Below are positions 13,421 through 22,373 of a stretch of 30,931 nt of DNA, one piece after another. Origin of the DNA: JAKCDU01 sp035551615 (GTDB lineage Bacteria; Actinomycetota; Acidimicrobiia; Acidimicrobiales; Palsa-688); NCBI GenBank assembly GCA_035551615.1, contig DASZNC010000007.1, forward strand, positions 1-30,931, given 5' to 3'. Every line of letters begins with the position of its first letter. Position 1 is the stretch's first letter. Position numbers and translations under genes: made by a program. The notes under the pieces are model-generated. The model searched no databases, was not told the origin of the DNA, and saw nothing but the letters and a program-made list of their open reading frames with translations.

Positions 13421-15616
13421 TTGTCTACTTTGGCGCGCTGGTGTTTCCGGCACCGCCGAACGGTCCTGGCCGGCTGGCTCCTACTGCTGGTCGCCACCGT
13501 TTCCATAGGCCGGTTGGCCGGAACCAACTTCTCGACCCGCTTCTCGCTGCCGCACACCCAGTCGGCGGAAGCGGTCGCGCTGCTCCAGAAGGAGTTCCCG
13601 GCGGTCTCGGGGAGCAGTGACCAGATCGTGATCTCGGCCGCCTCGGTGACCGACCCGAAGGTCGAGGCCCAGGTCGCCAGGATGCTCGCCGAGGTGGCCA
13701 CCCTGCCCGCCGTACGTGGCGTGGTCAGCCCCTACAGCACCCGTGGCGCCGACCAGATCAGCAAGGACGGCCAGGTCGCCTTCGCCACCGTCAGCTTCGA
13801 CGGCCAGCCCGGGACCATCCCCAAAGAAGACGTCCTGCGGGTTATGCGTACAGCGGAGACGGCCCGTTCGGCCGGCGTCACGATCGAGCTGGGCGGCCAG
13901 GACATAGAGAACGCCCAGGCGCCCTCGACCGGCCCCAGCACCGGGTTCGGGATACTCGCCGCGTTGATCGTCATGCTGATCGCGTTCGGGGCGCTGACCG
14001 CCGCCACGTTGCCGATCATCACCGCCCTGTTCGCCATCGCCGTCGGCTTCGAGCTCACCGGTCTGCTGAGCCACGCGATGGCCATCGCCAACTTCGCCAC
14101 CATCCTGGGCGTACTGATCGGCCTCGGTGTGGGAGTCGACTACGCACTGTTCATCGTCACCCGCCACCGGGCTGCGCTGAAGGCCGGCGCCGACCTCGAG
14201 ACGGCCGCCGTCAACGCCATCAACACCTCGGGCCGGGCCGTCTTCTTCGCCGGTCTCACCGTCTGCATCGCGCTGATGGGCCAGTTCGTGCTCGGCCTGC
14301 CGTTCCTCTACGGCCTGGCCGTCAGCTCCTCGATCACGGTCCTGCTGACCATGCTCGCCGCCCTCACGCTGCTGCCTGCTCTCCTCGGTTTCTTCGGGTC
14401 CCGGGTGCTGAGCCGTCGCCAGCGGCGCCACCTCCAGGAGAACGGCCCGGTCGAGGAGCACGCCAGCGGGGTCTGGTTCCGGTGGGCCCGCTTCATCGAG
14501 GCCCGGCCCAAGCTGCCGGCCGTGGTGGCTCTGGTCACCGTCGTGGTCGTCGCCCTGCCGGTGCTGACGTTGCGGCTGGGCCTTGACGATGCCGGTTCCG
14601 ACCCGCCCGGCTCCACCACTCTCCTCGCCTACAACCTGATGGCCAAGGGCTTCGGCCCGGGCTTCGCCGGCCCGTTCGAACTGGTCGCCGAGCTGCCTTC
14701 CGCTTCGGCCGTCTCCACATTCCAGACCATCACCCGTGAGCTGGCTGGCCAGCCCGGCGTGGCCGCCGTCGGCCAGCCCGTCCTCAGCCCCAGTGGCCAG
14801 GTCGCCGTCGCCCAGCTGTACCCGACCACCAGCTCCCAGTCGGTTCAGACCTCCGACCTGTTGAGCCGCCTGCGCGACCGCGTCCTGCCTCAGGCGACGG
14901 CCGGCACCGGCGTGACCGTGCTGGTCGGCGGGACCACCGCCCTCCAGAGCGACTTCGCCCACAGCCTGGCGTCGAAGCTGTTGCTGTTCATCGGCGTGGT
15001 CGTGCTGCTCGGGTTCATCCTGTTGATGGCCGTCTTCCGCAGCCTGCTCATTCCTTTGATCGCGTCGGTGATGAACCTCTTGTCGGTGGGCGCCGCTCTC
15101 GGCATCATGAACGCCGTTTTCGAATGGGGCTACGGCGATTCTCTCTTCCGGATCGCGGCCAAGGCGCCGGTGCAGGTTTTCCTGCCGGTCATGCTCGTGT
15201 CCATCCTGTTCGGGCTGTCGATGGACTACGAGGTGTTCCTGGTCAGCCGGATGCGGGAGGAGTGGGTGCACCGCCGGCAGTCCGGCGACGCCGTGACCGT
15301 CGGCCAGGCGGCGACCGGGCGGGTCATCACCGCCGCCGCGTCGATCATGATCCTGGTGTTCGCCTCGTTCGCCCTGGGTGACAACGTCGTGATCAAGCAG
15401 TTCGGCATCGGCCTGGCCGGCGCCATCCTGATCGACGCCTTCATCATCCGGACGGTGCTGGTGCCGTCGTTGATGCATCTGTTCGGCGACGCCAACTGGT
15501 GGCTGCCGGGCTGGCTCGACCGGATCATTCCGCACCTCAACGTGGAGGGGGTCGAGCAGGCGCCGGACTATCCGCCGCCGAGCGACGAGCACCTTCTGGT
15601 GGGCTCCGGCCGGTAG
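13421..15616 (+). CDS. MMPL-family RND transporter
   Basis: A 731-residue RND-type exporter in two repeated halves, each with an outer loop domain and a membrane bundle. The N-terminus (STLARWCFRHRRTVLAGWLL) is typical of MMPL proteins. Proton-relay Asp-Tyr pairs occur in both halves: GVDYALF (Asp240) in the first and LSMDYEVF (Asp602) in the second. The family exports lipids, siderophores or drugs in actinobacteria. The start is TTG, supported by GGAGGT (13411-13416) five nucleotides upstream. The ClC-type gene follows after 9 bp and is probably co-transcribed. A divergent DHA2 exporter shares the promoter region. The substrate is not evident from sequence; antibiotic or lipid export are both plausible. 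Confidence 0.92.
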   Translation: MSTLARWCFRHRRTVLAGWLLLLVATVSIGRLAGTNFSTRFSLPHTQSAEAVALLQKEFPAVSGSSDQIVISAASVTDPKVEAQVARMLAEVATLPAVRGVVSPYSTRGADQISKDGQVAFATVSFDGQPGTIPKEDVLRVMRTAETARSAGVTIELGGQDIENAQAPSTGPSTGFGILAALIVMLIAFGALTAATLPIITALFAIAVGFELTGLLSHAMAIANFATILGVLIGLGVGVDYALFIVTRHRAALKAGADLETAAVNAINTSGRAVFFAGLTVCIALMGQFVLGLPFLYGLAVSSSITVLLTMLAALTLLPALLGFFGSRVLSRRQRRHLQENGPVEEHASGVWFRWARFIEARPKLPAVVALVTVVVVALPVLTLRLGLDDAGSDPPGSTTLLAYNLMAKGFGPGFAGPFELVAELPSASAVSTFQTITRELAGQPGVAAVGQPVLSPSGQVAVAQLYPTTSSQSVQTSDLLSRLRDRVLPQATAGTGVTVLVGGTTALQSDFAHSLASKLLLFIGVVVLLGFILLMAVFRSLLIPLIASVMNLLSVGAALGIMNAVFEWGYGDSLFRIAAKAPVQVFLPVMLVSILFGLSMDYEVFLVSRMREEWVHRRQSGDAVTVGQAATGRVITAAASIMILVFASFALGDNVVIKQFGIGLAGAILIDAFIIRTVLVPSLMHLFGDANWWLPGWLDRIIPHLNVEGVEQAPDYPPPSDEHLLVGSGR

Positions 15617-15625
15617 TTTCGCGGC

Positions 15626-17014
15626 GTGCCCGCGTCGATGTCCTACGGACCCGACGACGAGCGCTTCCGCCGGGTCCGCGTCCCGGCCCCGCTCCTGAAG
15701 CGGCGCCTGCCCTCCGGGCGGGGCGCCACCGAGCAACCGAACATCACCGGAGATGGTGACGCCCCGCTGACCGTGCGGTTCTGGGCCGCCATCGTCCTGG
15801 TCGGGTTGGCCGCCGGCCTGCTCGGCGACCTGATGATGATGATCCTGTTCGGCGTTCAGGACCTGGCCTTCGGGACCGGATCGGGGGACTTCCAGAGCCA
15901 CGTCGAGCGGGCGTCCGGTGCCCATCGGGTGATCGTTTTGGCCATCGCCGGCGCAGTGGCCGGGCCGGCCTGGTACGCCCTGCGCCGCTGGACGGCGGGC
16001 GAGTTGACCGAGGTCGACGAGGTCGTGTGGACCGGCACCGGGCGCCTGTCGCCGCGGCGGGCGTTCCTGTCCGGGGTCATCTCCGAGGTGGTCATCGGCA
16101 TGGGTGCGTCGATCGGGCGCGAGGCGGCGCCCAAGGCGCTGGGCGGCCTGTCCGCCGAGCTGGCATCGGGCTGGTTCCGTCTGGGTCCGGGGCAGCGGAA
16201 GCTGTTGATGGCGTGCGGGGCCGGGGCCGGCCTGGCCGCCGTGTACAACGTCCCGCTCGGGGGGGCCCTGTTCGCCACGGAGTTGATGCTGGGCACCGTC
16301 ACCCTGCCGTGCGTGCTGCCGGCCCTGGCCTGCAGCGTCATCGCCACCGGTGTGTCCTGGGTGTACCTGCCCGACCACCCGGCGTACGCCGACATACCGA
16401 ACTACCGGTTCACCATCTCCATCCTGATCTTCGCGCTGGTCGCCGGGCCGATCGTCGGGGCGCTGGCCAGCGCCTACATCCGCCTCATCGGCTGGGTGTC
16501 GCACCACCGCCTGGAGGGCCGGTTGTTGATCGGCGGGCCGCTGCTCGCGTTCACCGTGCTGGGCCTGATCGGTGTCGCCTACCCGCAGCTGTTCGGCAAC
16601 GGCAAGGACATGGCCCACCGGGCCTTTCTGGGCTACGGATCGGCCTGGCTGCTGTTGGCCCTCTTCGCCCTGAAGCCGCTCGTCACCGCGCTCTGCCTGG
16701 GGAGCGGCGCGCAGGGCGGCCTGCTGACCCCGTTCATGAGCACCGGGGCCGCGCTCGGGGCGCTCGGGGGAGTGGTGTGGTCCATGCCCTGGCCGGGTAC
16801 GCCGGTCGGCGCCTTCGCCCTGGTCGGCGCGGCGGCCATGCTCGGCTCGTCGATCCAGGCCCCGCTGACCGGTCTGGTCCTGGTGGTCGAGCTGACCAAC
16901 AGCGGCCTGGCCCTCACCGTGCCGATCATCACGGCCACGTTCATGGCCACCTGGATCGCCCGCCAGATCGACGGCTACTCCATCTACTCCTCGAGGTTGC
17001 CGGGCCACCACTGA
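15626..17014 (+). CDS. ClC-family chloride channel/antiporter, non-canonical selectivity motifs
   Basis: A 462-residue protein with a polar N-terminal segment of about 50 residues and roughly ten hydrophobic helices. The conserved GRE gating motif appears as IGREAAP (Glu166) followed by GAGAGLAAVYNVPLGGALFA, which matches the ClC helix F-H region. The usual GSGIP loop is not present: the matching position reads TAGELTEVDEV. The GxFxP motif reads GGLLTP. These changes suggest a divergent subgroup whose ion may not be chloride. The GTG start is 9 bp after the MMPL stop; an in-frame ATG at 15638 is an alternative. Function as channel or H+/anion exchanger is inferred from family only. Confidence 0.83.
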   Translation: MPASMSYGPDDERFRRVRVPAPLLKRRLPSGRGATEQPNITGDGDAPLTVRFWAAIVLVGLAAGLLGDLMMMILFGVQDLAFGTGSGDFQSHVERASGAHRVIVLAIAGAVAGPAWYALRRWTAGELTEVDEVVWTGTGRLSPRRAFLSGVISEVVIGMGASIGREAAPKALGGLSAELASGWFRLGPGQRKLLMACGAGAGLAAVYNVPLGGALFATELMLGTVTLPCVLPALACSVIATGVSWVYLPDHPAYADIPNYRFTISILIFALVAGPIVGALASAYIRLIGWVSHHRLEGRLLIGGPLLAFTVLGLIGVAYPQLFGNGKDMAHRAFLGYGSAWLLLALFALKPLVTALCLGSGAQGGLLTPFMSTGAALGALGGVVWSMPWPGTPVGAFALVGAAAMLGSSIQAPLTGLVLVVELTNSGLALTVPIITATFMATWIARQIDGYSIYSSRLPGHH

Positions 17015-17169
17015 ACGACCGCTCGGCCCCGCCGCTGGAACCGGATGAACCGAAAGCCGGCGTGGAGGTCGCCGGTGGGCCGGGGCGGGTGGGTGCGGTC
17101 GATACCGATCGGCGGCGGCACCCCTCACATCGGCCATCGGCGGATGGGCAGATTTTGGAGCGCCTCAAC

Positions 17170-17184
17170 TAATCTTGCATCGAT
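17170..17184 (+). promoter_or_regulatory. -10-like TAATCT before the acyl-CoA ligase
   Basis: TAATCT (17170-17175) is followed by the ATG at 17185 after 9 nt, giving a leader of only a few nucleotides. No good -35 is seen at 16-18 bp. The 170-bp gap after the ClC gene holds nothing else recognisable. Confidence 0.4.
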
Positions 17185-18687
17185 ATGAATCTGGCGATGC
17201 TCCTCGACATGGTGGCGGATGGAGCCGGTGACCGGTTGGTCCTCGGGCGCCGCGCCGATGGCCTGACCGGCGCCCGTCTGTTGGCTGCGGCGCGACGGGC
17301 GGCCGCCCGTTTCATCGCGTCAGGGGCCGAGTACGTGATCCTGCTCGACCTCAACAGCGAGGCGGTACCGGTGTCGTTGTTCGGCGCCGCGCTGGCCGGG
17401 TTGCCGTTCGTGCCGGTCAACTACCGGCTGACCGATGAGCAGCTGGCGTCCATCCTGGGCCGGGTCACCCCCGGTGTGGTGGTGGCCGGCGCCGAGACGG
17501 CGGGCCGGGTCCCGGCCGACGCCGGCCTCACCGTCGTCGCTCGCGAGGATTTGTTGGCCCCGCTCGACGGGACCGGGGAGGTCCCCGACTTCCCGTGGGT
17601 CGAGCCGGACGAGATCGCCGTGCTGCTGTTCACCAGCGGCACGACCGGCGAGCCCAAAGCGGCCGTTCTGCGCCACCGCCACCTGGTCTCCTACATCATC
17701 GGCAGCGTGGAGTTCCTGGCCGCCGGTGCGGACGAGGCCCAGCTGATCAGCGTCCCGCCGTACCACATCGCCGGTGTGTCATCGATCCTGTCGTCGCTCT
17801 ACAGCGGCCGCCGCATGATCTACCTGCCCGGTTTCGAACCGGAGGGCTGGGTCGACACCGTCGCCACCGAAGGTGTCACCCAGGCCATGGTCGTGCCCAC
17901 CATGCTGGGCCGCATCCTCGATACCGTGGACGCGTCGGGACGGGATCTGTCGTCGCTCCGCCATCTCTCCTACGGGGGCGGGCGGATGCCGGTCGAGACC
18001 ATCGAGCGGGCCATGAAGGTGCTGCCCGATGTCAACTTCGTCAACGCCTACGGCCTGACCGAGACCAGCTCGACCATCGCCGTTCTCACCCCGGCCGATC
18101 ACCGCGACGCGGTGGCCAGCGGCGACCCGGCGGTCCGGGCCCGGCTCGGATCGGTCGGCCGGCCGCTACCCACTGTCGAGGTCGGCATCTTCGACCCCGA
18201 TGGCCGGCCGGTCGGGCCCGGCGAGCGGGGCGAGGTCTGGGTTCGCGGCGAGCAGGTCTCCGGGGAGTACCTGGGCAAGGGCGGCCTGGGCGACGACGGG
18301 TGGTTCCGCACCCGCGACGCCGGCTGGGTCGACGCCGACGGGTTCCTCTTCCTCGACGGCCGCCTGGACGATGTCATCGTCCGCGGCGGCGAGAACCTGT
18401 CACCCGGCGAGATCGAGGACACCCTGGCCGCCCACCCGGCCGTCGCCGAAGCGGCCGTGGTCGGCGTGCCCGACCCGGAGTGGGGCGAGACCGTCGCCGC
18501 CGCCATCGTGCTCGAGCCGGGCGCCGCGGTCAGCGCCGAGGAGCTGCAGGAATGGGTGCGCACCCGCCTGCGGTCGACCAAGTCCCCGAAGGTCATCCAG
18601 TTCCGCGACGAGATGCCCTACAACGAGACGGGCAAGCTCCTCCGCCGGGTCATCCGCAGCGAGCTCTCCGACAACCAGGCCTCCTGA
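17185..18687 (+). CDS. AMP-dependent acyl-CoA synthetase/ligase
   Basis: A 500-residue member of the ANL (acyl/aryl-CoA ligase) superfamily. It activates a carboxylic acid with ATP to an acyl-adenylate and then a CoA thioester. The P-loop-like motif is FTSGTTGEPK (149-158), the adenine-binding motif is YGLTETSS, the hinge region is DGRLDDVIVRGGENLSPGEI, and the catalytic C-terminal lysine is Lys484 in NETGKLLRR. Length and motif order are complete. It lacks the extra N-terminal segment of long FadD proteins, beginning directly with the adenylation domain. No paired dehydrogenase or hydratase is adjacent, so the acid substrate (fatty, aromatic or other) is open. It converges on the acyltransferase gene with an 7-bp gap. 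Confidence 0.88.
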   Translation: MNLAMLLDMVADGAGDRLVLGRRADGLTGARLLAAARRAAARFIASGAEYVILLDLNSEAVPVSLFGAALAGLPFVPVNYRLTDEQLASILGRVTPGVVVAGAETAGRVPADAGLTVVAREDLLAPLDGTGEVPDFPWVEPDEIAVLLFTSGTTGEPKAAVLRHRHLVSYIIGSVEFLAAGADEAQLISVPPYHIAGVSSILSSLYSGRRMIYLPGFEPEGWVDTVATEGVTQAMVVPTMLGRILDTVDASGRDLSSLRHLSYGGGRMPVETIERAMKVLPDVNFVNAYGLTETSSTIAVLTPADHRDAVASGDPAVRARLGSVGRPLPTVEVGIFDPDGRPVGPGERGEVWVRGEQVSGEYLGKGGLGDDGWFRTRDAGWVDADGFLFLDGRLDDVIVRGGENLSPGEIEDTLAAHPAVAEAAVVGVPDPEWGETVAAAIVLEPGAAVSAEELQEWVRTRLRSTKSPKVIQFRDEMPYNETGKLLRRVIRSELSDNQAS

Positions 18688-18694
18688 GGCGAGG

Positions 18695-20722
18695 CTACGG
18701 CCGCTTCACCGTCGTGGTCGTGGCCGCCGGCCTGGTCGTCGTCGACCGGGCCGCAGTGGTGGTAGTGACACGCAGCGCCGTGGTGGCCGGCGCCGGGCGC
18801 GTCGTCGCGCTGGACGCGGCCGGATGGATGGGCGCCGCCGCCACCCGGTCCAGGGCCTGCTCGAGCACGGTGGTGTAGGCGGCGGCGCCGGCCGGATCGG
18901 GATGGATGCCGTCGCCGTAGAGCAGGCCGGGCCCGAAGGCGGCCACGTTCCAGTCGGCCACCACCATCTGCTTCGGGTGGGCGGCGACCCCGGCGAAGAT
19001 GGTCGAGTTGTTGGGGGCGGCCCACGACCGGGCGGCGTGGACGTCGACGACGACCACGTGCGGGACATGGGCGACCAGCGCCGCCATCTGGGCGAACTGG
19101 GCGGGCGTGAACTGGCCGTTGGTGCCGAGGGCGATCACGACGGTGCGGAACCGGGAGATGGCCCCGCTCGAGTAGTAGGTGCCCAGCCGGTCCAGGCCGG
19201 CACCCACCTGGCGGCCCACGGCGGCATCGACGGTGATGTCGGTGCCGAAGGTCGTCTGGAGCGTGGGGCTGGCGGCGAGGAGGACGGAGTCGCCGATGGC
19301 CAGGATCGGCTCGGACGCGGCCGGTACCGGGCCGATGGCCGGCGGCAGGCTCGTGGTCGGCGCCGGCGAGGAGGTGGTGGTATCCCGGGCCGGGAGCCGG
19401 TGAGGGTCGTGGTTGGCCGTCACCGGGGCGATGGCCAGTGACGCCGGCGCCACCCGGGCCGCCGGGCTCGATCCTTGCGCCAGGATCGGCGGTTCGCCCG
19501 GACCGGGCGCGGTGCCCAGCAGGACGGCGACGAGCAGAAGAGGAGCGACGGCGATCGACACGAGCTGGCGGCGGGACATGCTCGCCATCCGGACGCGCAG
19601 GGCGAACTGGGCCCGCCCCTCCCGCCACGGCTGCTCGATGTACCGGTAGGACAGCTCGGCGGCGGCGACGGTCAGGAGCAGCCGCACGACGTCGTCGGGC
19701 CCGGTCGACCACGACAGATCGGGACCGGGCCGGGTGAGCTCGAATATGGGCCAGTGCCACAGGTACAGCGAATAGGAGCGGAGCCCGACCCACCGCAGAG
19801 GGGCCCAGCCCAGCAGGTCACCCAGGCGGCAGGCCGGATGGGCCACGGTGGCGATGACCACGGCGGTGGCCAGGTCGACGAGCACCATGCCGCCGCGGTA
19901 AGTGGCCGCCGAGTTGAAGGAGAAGACGAACAGCCCGATCAGCACGACAGCGAACGCCACCACACCCGATCGTTCGAGGATGTGCTTGGCGCTGGGCGCC
20001 ACGGTGGCGGCCATGCGCCACGGGGGGATGGCGGCGGCCAGGGCGCAGCCGATCAGCAGGCCCTCGGCATGGGTGTCGGTCGAGAAGTAGACCGATGACG
20101 CGGTGTTGTACAGGGCGGCCATGAGGGCGGCCGAGACGGCCGCCGCGCTGATGGCGATGGTGGCCACCTGGGTGCTGGAGAAACGCCGGCGCAGCAGGAG
20201 GAGGGCCGGCGGCCAGATCAGGTAGAACTGCTCCTCTATCGACAGCGACCACAGGTGCTGCAGGAGCGGCGGCCGCCCGAACGAGGCGACGTAGCTCTGG
20301 TGCTCGAAGACCAGTCGCCAGTTCATGACGTAGAAGAGAGACGCCGGTAGGTCGCCCTGCAGGCGGCCGAGGGCATCGCGAGCGAACAGGGCGGCGACGA
20401 CGGTGATGCCGAACAGCAGGGCCAGGACGGCCGGCAGCAACCGGCGGGCCCGGCGGGCCCAGAACCGGCCCAGGGCCACGCCGCGGTGGCGTTGGAACTC
20501 CGACAGGAGCAGCGACGTGATCAGGTAACCCGAGATCACGAAGAAGATGTCCACCCCCAAGAATCCGCCGGGCAGCCACGACGGGTTCAGGTGGAACGTG
20601 ATGACGGCCACGACGGCGAGGGCGCGCAGGCCGTCGAGGCCCGGCAACGGGCGCAGCCGTACCGGGCGCCGAGGATGCTCCTCGCGCGGCGCGGGCGAGC
20701 GGCCCGCCATCACCATCGTCAC
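18695..20722 (-). CDS. Acyltransferase-3 / SGNH-hydrolase fusion (OafA/YrhL-like O-acyltransferase)
   Basis: A 675-residue membrane protein. The first part (about 25-400) is an acyltransferase-3 domain with about ten helices, the conserved LDGLRALAVVAVITFH (His44), a GVDIFFVISGYLIT segment and SLSIEEQFYLIWP. A Pro/Thr-rich linker (about 410-468) leads to an SGNH domain (about 470-630) with AIGDS (Ser479), ALGTN (Asn535) and a catalytic DGIHP (Asp604, His607). The C-terminal 40 residues are Thr/Pro/Ala-rich. Such proteins transfer acetyl or other acyl groups to cell-wall glycans or polysaccharides outside the membrane. The GTG start is chosen because TACGAT (20734-20729, minus strand) lies exactly 6 nt upstream, giving a leaderless message; the ATG at 20716 is the alternative. 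It follows the SpoIID-domain gene by 22 bp. Confidence 0.88.
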   Translation of the reverse strand: MTMVMAGRSPAPREEHPRRPVRLRPLPGLDGLRALAVVAVITFHLNPSWLPGGFLGVDIFFVISGYLITSLLLSEFQRHRGVALGRFWARRARRLLPAVLALLFGITVVAALFARDALGRLQGDLPASLFYVMNWRLVFEHQSYVASFGRPPLLQHLWSLSIEEQFYLIWPPALLLLRRRFSSTQVATIAISAAAVSAALMAALYNTASSVYFSTDTHAEGLLIGCALAAAIPPWRMAATVAPSAKHILERSGVVAFAVVLIGLFVFSFNSAATYRGGMVLVDLATAVVIATVAHPACRLGDLLGWAPLRWVGLRSYSLYLWHWPIFELTRPGPDLSWSTGPDDVVRLLLTVAAAELSYRYIEQPWREGRAQFALRVRMASMSRRQLVSIAVAPLLLVAVLLGTAPGPGEPPILAQGSSPAARVAPASLAIAPVTANHDPHRLPARDTTTSSPAPTTSLPPAIGPVPAASEPILAIGDSVLLAASPTLQTTFGTDITVDAAVGRQVGAGLDRLGTYYSSGAISRFRTVVIALGTNGQFTPAQFAQMAALVAHVPHVVVVDVHAARSWAAPNNSTIFAGVAAHPKQMVVADWNVAAFGPGLLYGDGIHPDPAGAAAYTTVLEQALDRVAAAPIHPAASSATTRPAPATTALRVTTTTAARSTTTRPAATTTTVKRP

Positions 20723-20734
20723 CGGGAAATCGTA
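20723..20734 (-). promoter_or_regulatory. Leaderless-type -10 for the acyltransferase
   Basis: On the minus strand TACGAT (20734-20729) is followed by 6 nt and then the GTG start at 20722. The spacing equals that of the substrate-binding protein, DUF3097 and SDR genes in this window. It would let the acyltransferase be expressed independently of the SpoIID-domain gene upstream. Confidence 0.4.
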
Positions 20735-20744
20735 GGTAACGGTT

Positions 20745-22241
20745 CTACTGTCCCGCAGGGCGTTCGCCCCTCCTCCGCCTAAACATGTGACCAATAACCG
20801 CGGCACCGGCGATTACCACGCCGGTCCCGATGAGAACGTTCCACGGTATCCCGCCGGATTTCGGACGGGCGGTCGTCTCCGCCGCGGCCACGGCCGAGGG
20901 GGTCGGTGCCGGCGGCCGGGACACGGCCGGAGCCGGGGCCGGGCGCGTCGTGGTCGGCGCCGGGGGTGCGTTGTGGTGGCGGCCGGCGGCCACGGTCGAG
21001 CCGGCACCGGTCGGTCCGGGCGCCCGCGGTGCCACCGGCGCGGCGACCGGTATGTCCGGATCGACCTCGGCGATGGCCCCGGACGGGCTCAGCTCGACAC
21101 CGGCCCCGCCCCGGGTCGCCGACCAGGCGGCCGCCGACTTCACGTCGGCGAGCCTGGTGCCCCGCCCGTCGACGATCGAGACCGGCCCGTTGGCGCTGAT
21201 GCCGGCGTGGCCGGTTCCCGAGTGGAGGGTCACGCCGATGGTGGCCGGCATCTCGTTGGCCGGCAACGGCCCGGCGACGGTGCCGGCGTAGTAGTCGGCC
21301 AGGATCTGGCCGGCCGTCCATCCGGCCTGGGCCTTGCCGAGGGCCCCGTACTGGCTCATCCCGTAACCGTTGCCGTCGCCCATGCCGGCGATCTTGACCG
21401 TCGTCCCGTAGGTCGACACTGAATACCGGTACGAGGGCAGGGGCAGGTCCAGCCCGGACGGGTTGGGTGTCCTGGCGTTCACCAGGCTGTGGAACTGCCC
21501 GGGTGTCAGCGACACCGAAGTGGACGGCCCCGAGCCGTGGCCGAGGGTCTCCTGGATGGCCGTCGTCGAGCTGACCAGGCTGACCAGGGTCTGCCCGGCG
21601 GGCACCCCGAGGGTGCCGGCCATGGCCGACAGGGGTTCCGACCACGTCCAGTTGTGCTCGGGGGACAGCGAGTCCTGGGGGTCCGATACCGAGGGCAACC
21701 ACGGCACCCCGCCGTCGACCGTCTGGCCCCCGTCGGACGAACCGTAGAGGGCCTCGATGATGCGGCCCTGGTACTGCAGTACGGCGCCGGACGTCGCTTT
21801 CACGGCGGCCGCCCACTGGGCCCCGTCCTGGCTCTCGAGCTTGTCCAACCCGAAGTACACCTGGCACGAGTCGGTGGCACAGATCTGGCCGCCGCCGGGC
21901 CCGGCCGGGTGGGTGAGGACGGTCCACAGCGCGTAGGTCCGGGCGGCCACGGCCTGGGCCTGCAGCGCGGCCGCCGGCCAGCTCGAGGGCATCTCGCCGA
22001 TGCCGTCGACATAGTCCTCGAAGCTCACCCGGTCGACCACGTCGATCCCGCCACCGGGGTCGGCGGCCACGACCATCGAGCCGGCGTAGGGGATGCCGTC
22101 GACCGACAGGGTGGTCCCGGCCGCCGGGACAAGGGTCAACTCCCCGGCGCTCACCGGCCCCGTAGAGGCAGCGGCGGCCGGAGTCGCGACCGCAGCCAGT
22201 ACCGCAGCGGCGGTGATGAAGGCTGCGATCACCCTCGCCAT
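20745..22241 (-). CDS. SpoIID/LytB-domain protein, secreted and C-terminally anchored
   Basis: A 498-residue exported protein. Residues 1-25 are a signal peptide ending in ATPAAAAS. The SpoIID domain (about 60-340) contains the family core VSFEDYVDGIGEMPSSWPAA, with Glu83 matching the catalytic glutamate of the lytic transglycosylase SpoIID, then ALQAQAVAARTYAL and GMSQYGALGKAQAGWTAGQI. A Pro/Ala/Thr-rich stalk (about 405-465) leads to a C-terminal membrane helix (about 468-487) and an Arg-rich cytoplasmic tail. In sporulating Firmicutes SpoIID degrades peptidoglycan during engulfment; in non-sporulating actinobacteria such proteins act in cell-wall remodelling, by inference. Its ATG lies 10 nt after a TAGCGT -10 box. 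Confidence 0.9.
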   Translation of the reverse strand: MARVIAAFITAAAVLAAVATPAAAASTGPVSAGELTLVPAAGTTLSVDGIPYAGSMVVAADPGGGIDVVDRVSFEDYVDGIGEMPSSWPAAALQAQAVAARTYALWTVLTHPAGPGGGQICATDSCQVYFGLDKLESQDGAQWAAAVKATSGAVLQYQGRIIEALYGSSDGGQTVDGGVPWLPSVSDPQDSLSPEHNWTWSEPLSAMAGTLGVPAGQTLVSLVSSTTAIQETLGHGSGPSTSVSLTPGQFHSLVNARTPNPSGLDLPLPSYRYSVSTYGTTVKIAGMGDGNGYGMSQYGALGKAQAGWTAGQILADYYAGTVAGPLPANEMPATIGVTLHSGTGHAGISANGPVSIVDGRGTRLADVKSAAAWSATRGGAGVELSPSGAIAEVDPDIPVAAPVAPRAPGPTGAGSTVAAGRHHNAPPAPTTTRPAPAPAVSRPPAPTPSAVAAAETTARPKSGGIPWNVLIGTGVVIAGAAVIGHMFRRRRGERPAGQ

Positions 22242-22251
22242 CGAGGATCAA

Positions 22252-22280
22252 ACGCTACCGGCTCGGTAGGTACCGTACAA
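22252..22280 (-). promoter_or_regulatory. Promoter of the SpoIID-domain gene with overlapping palindromes
   Basis: On the minus strand TTGTAC (22280-22275) and TAGCGT (22257-22252) are separated by exactly 17 bp. The spacer holds CTACCG-GCT-CGGTAG (22255-22269) and an overlapping CGGTA-GG-TACCG (22264-22275), three alternating half-sites that would place a repressor directly over the promoter. The ATG follows the -10 by 10 nt. Confidence 0.5.
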
Positions 22281-22361
22281 AGCGCTCCACCGGAATCCAG
22301 CCGATCGGGCAGTCCCGCACCGGGTCAGCGGATGGTCCAAAGGAGCGGGGCCGCCGGCCGC

Positions 22362-22373
22362 TACCTTCGAAAA
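22362..22373 (+). promoter_or_regulatory. Leaderless-type -10 for DUF3097
   Basis: TACCTT (22362-22367) is followed by CGAAAA and the ATG at 22374. There is no ribosome-binding site, so the spacing of 6 nt fits a leaderless message. No -35 matches well. Confidence 0.45.

Noticed and set aside
13481..17137. A 1218-codon open frame on the minus strand, antisense to the MMPL and ClC genes.
   Set aside because: It spans two well-supported genes and their junction, is rich in Arg, Gly, Gln and His as expected of antisense frames in high-GC DNA, and has no recognisable domain.
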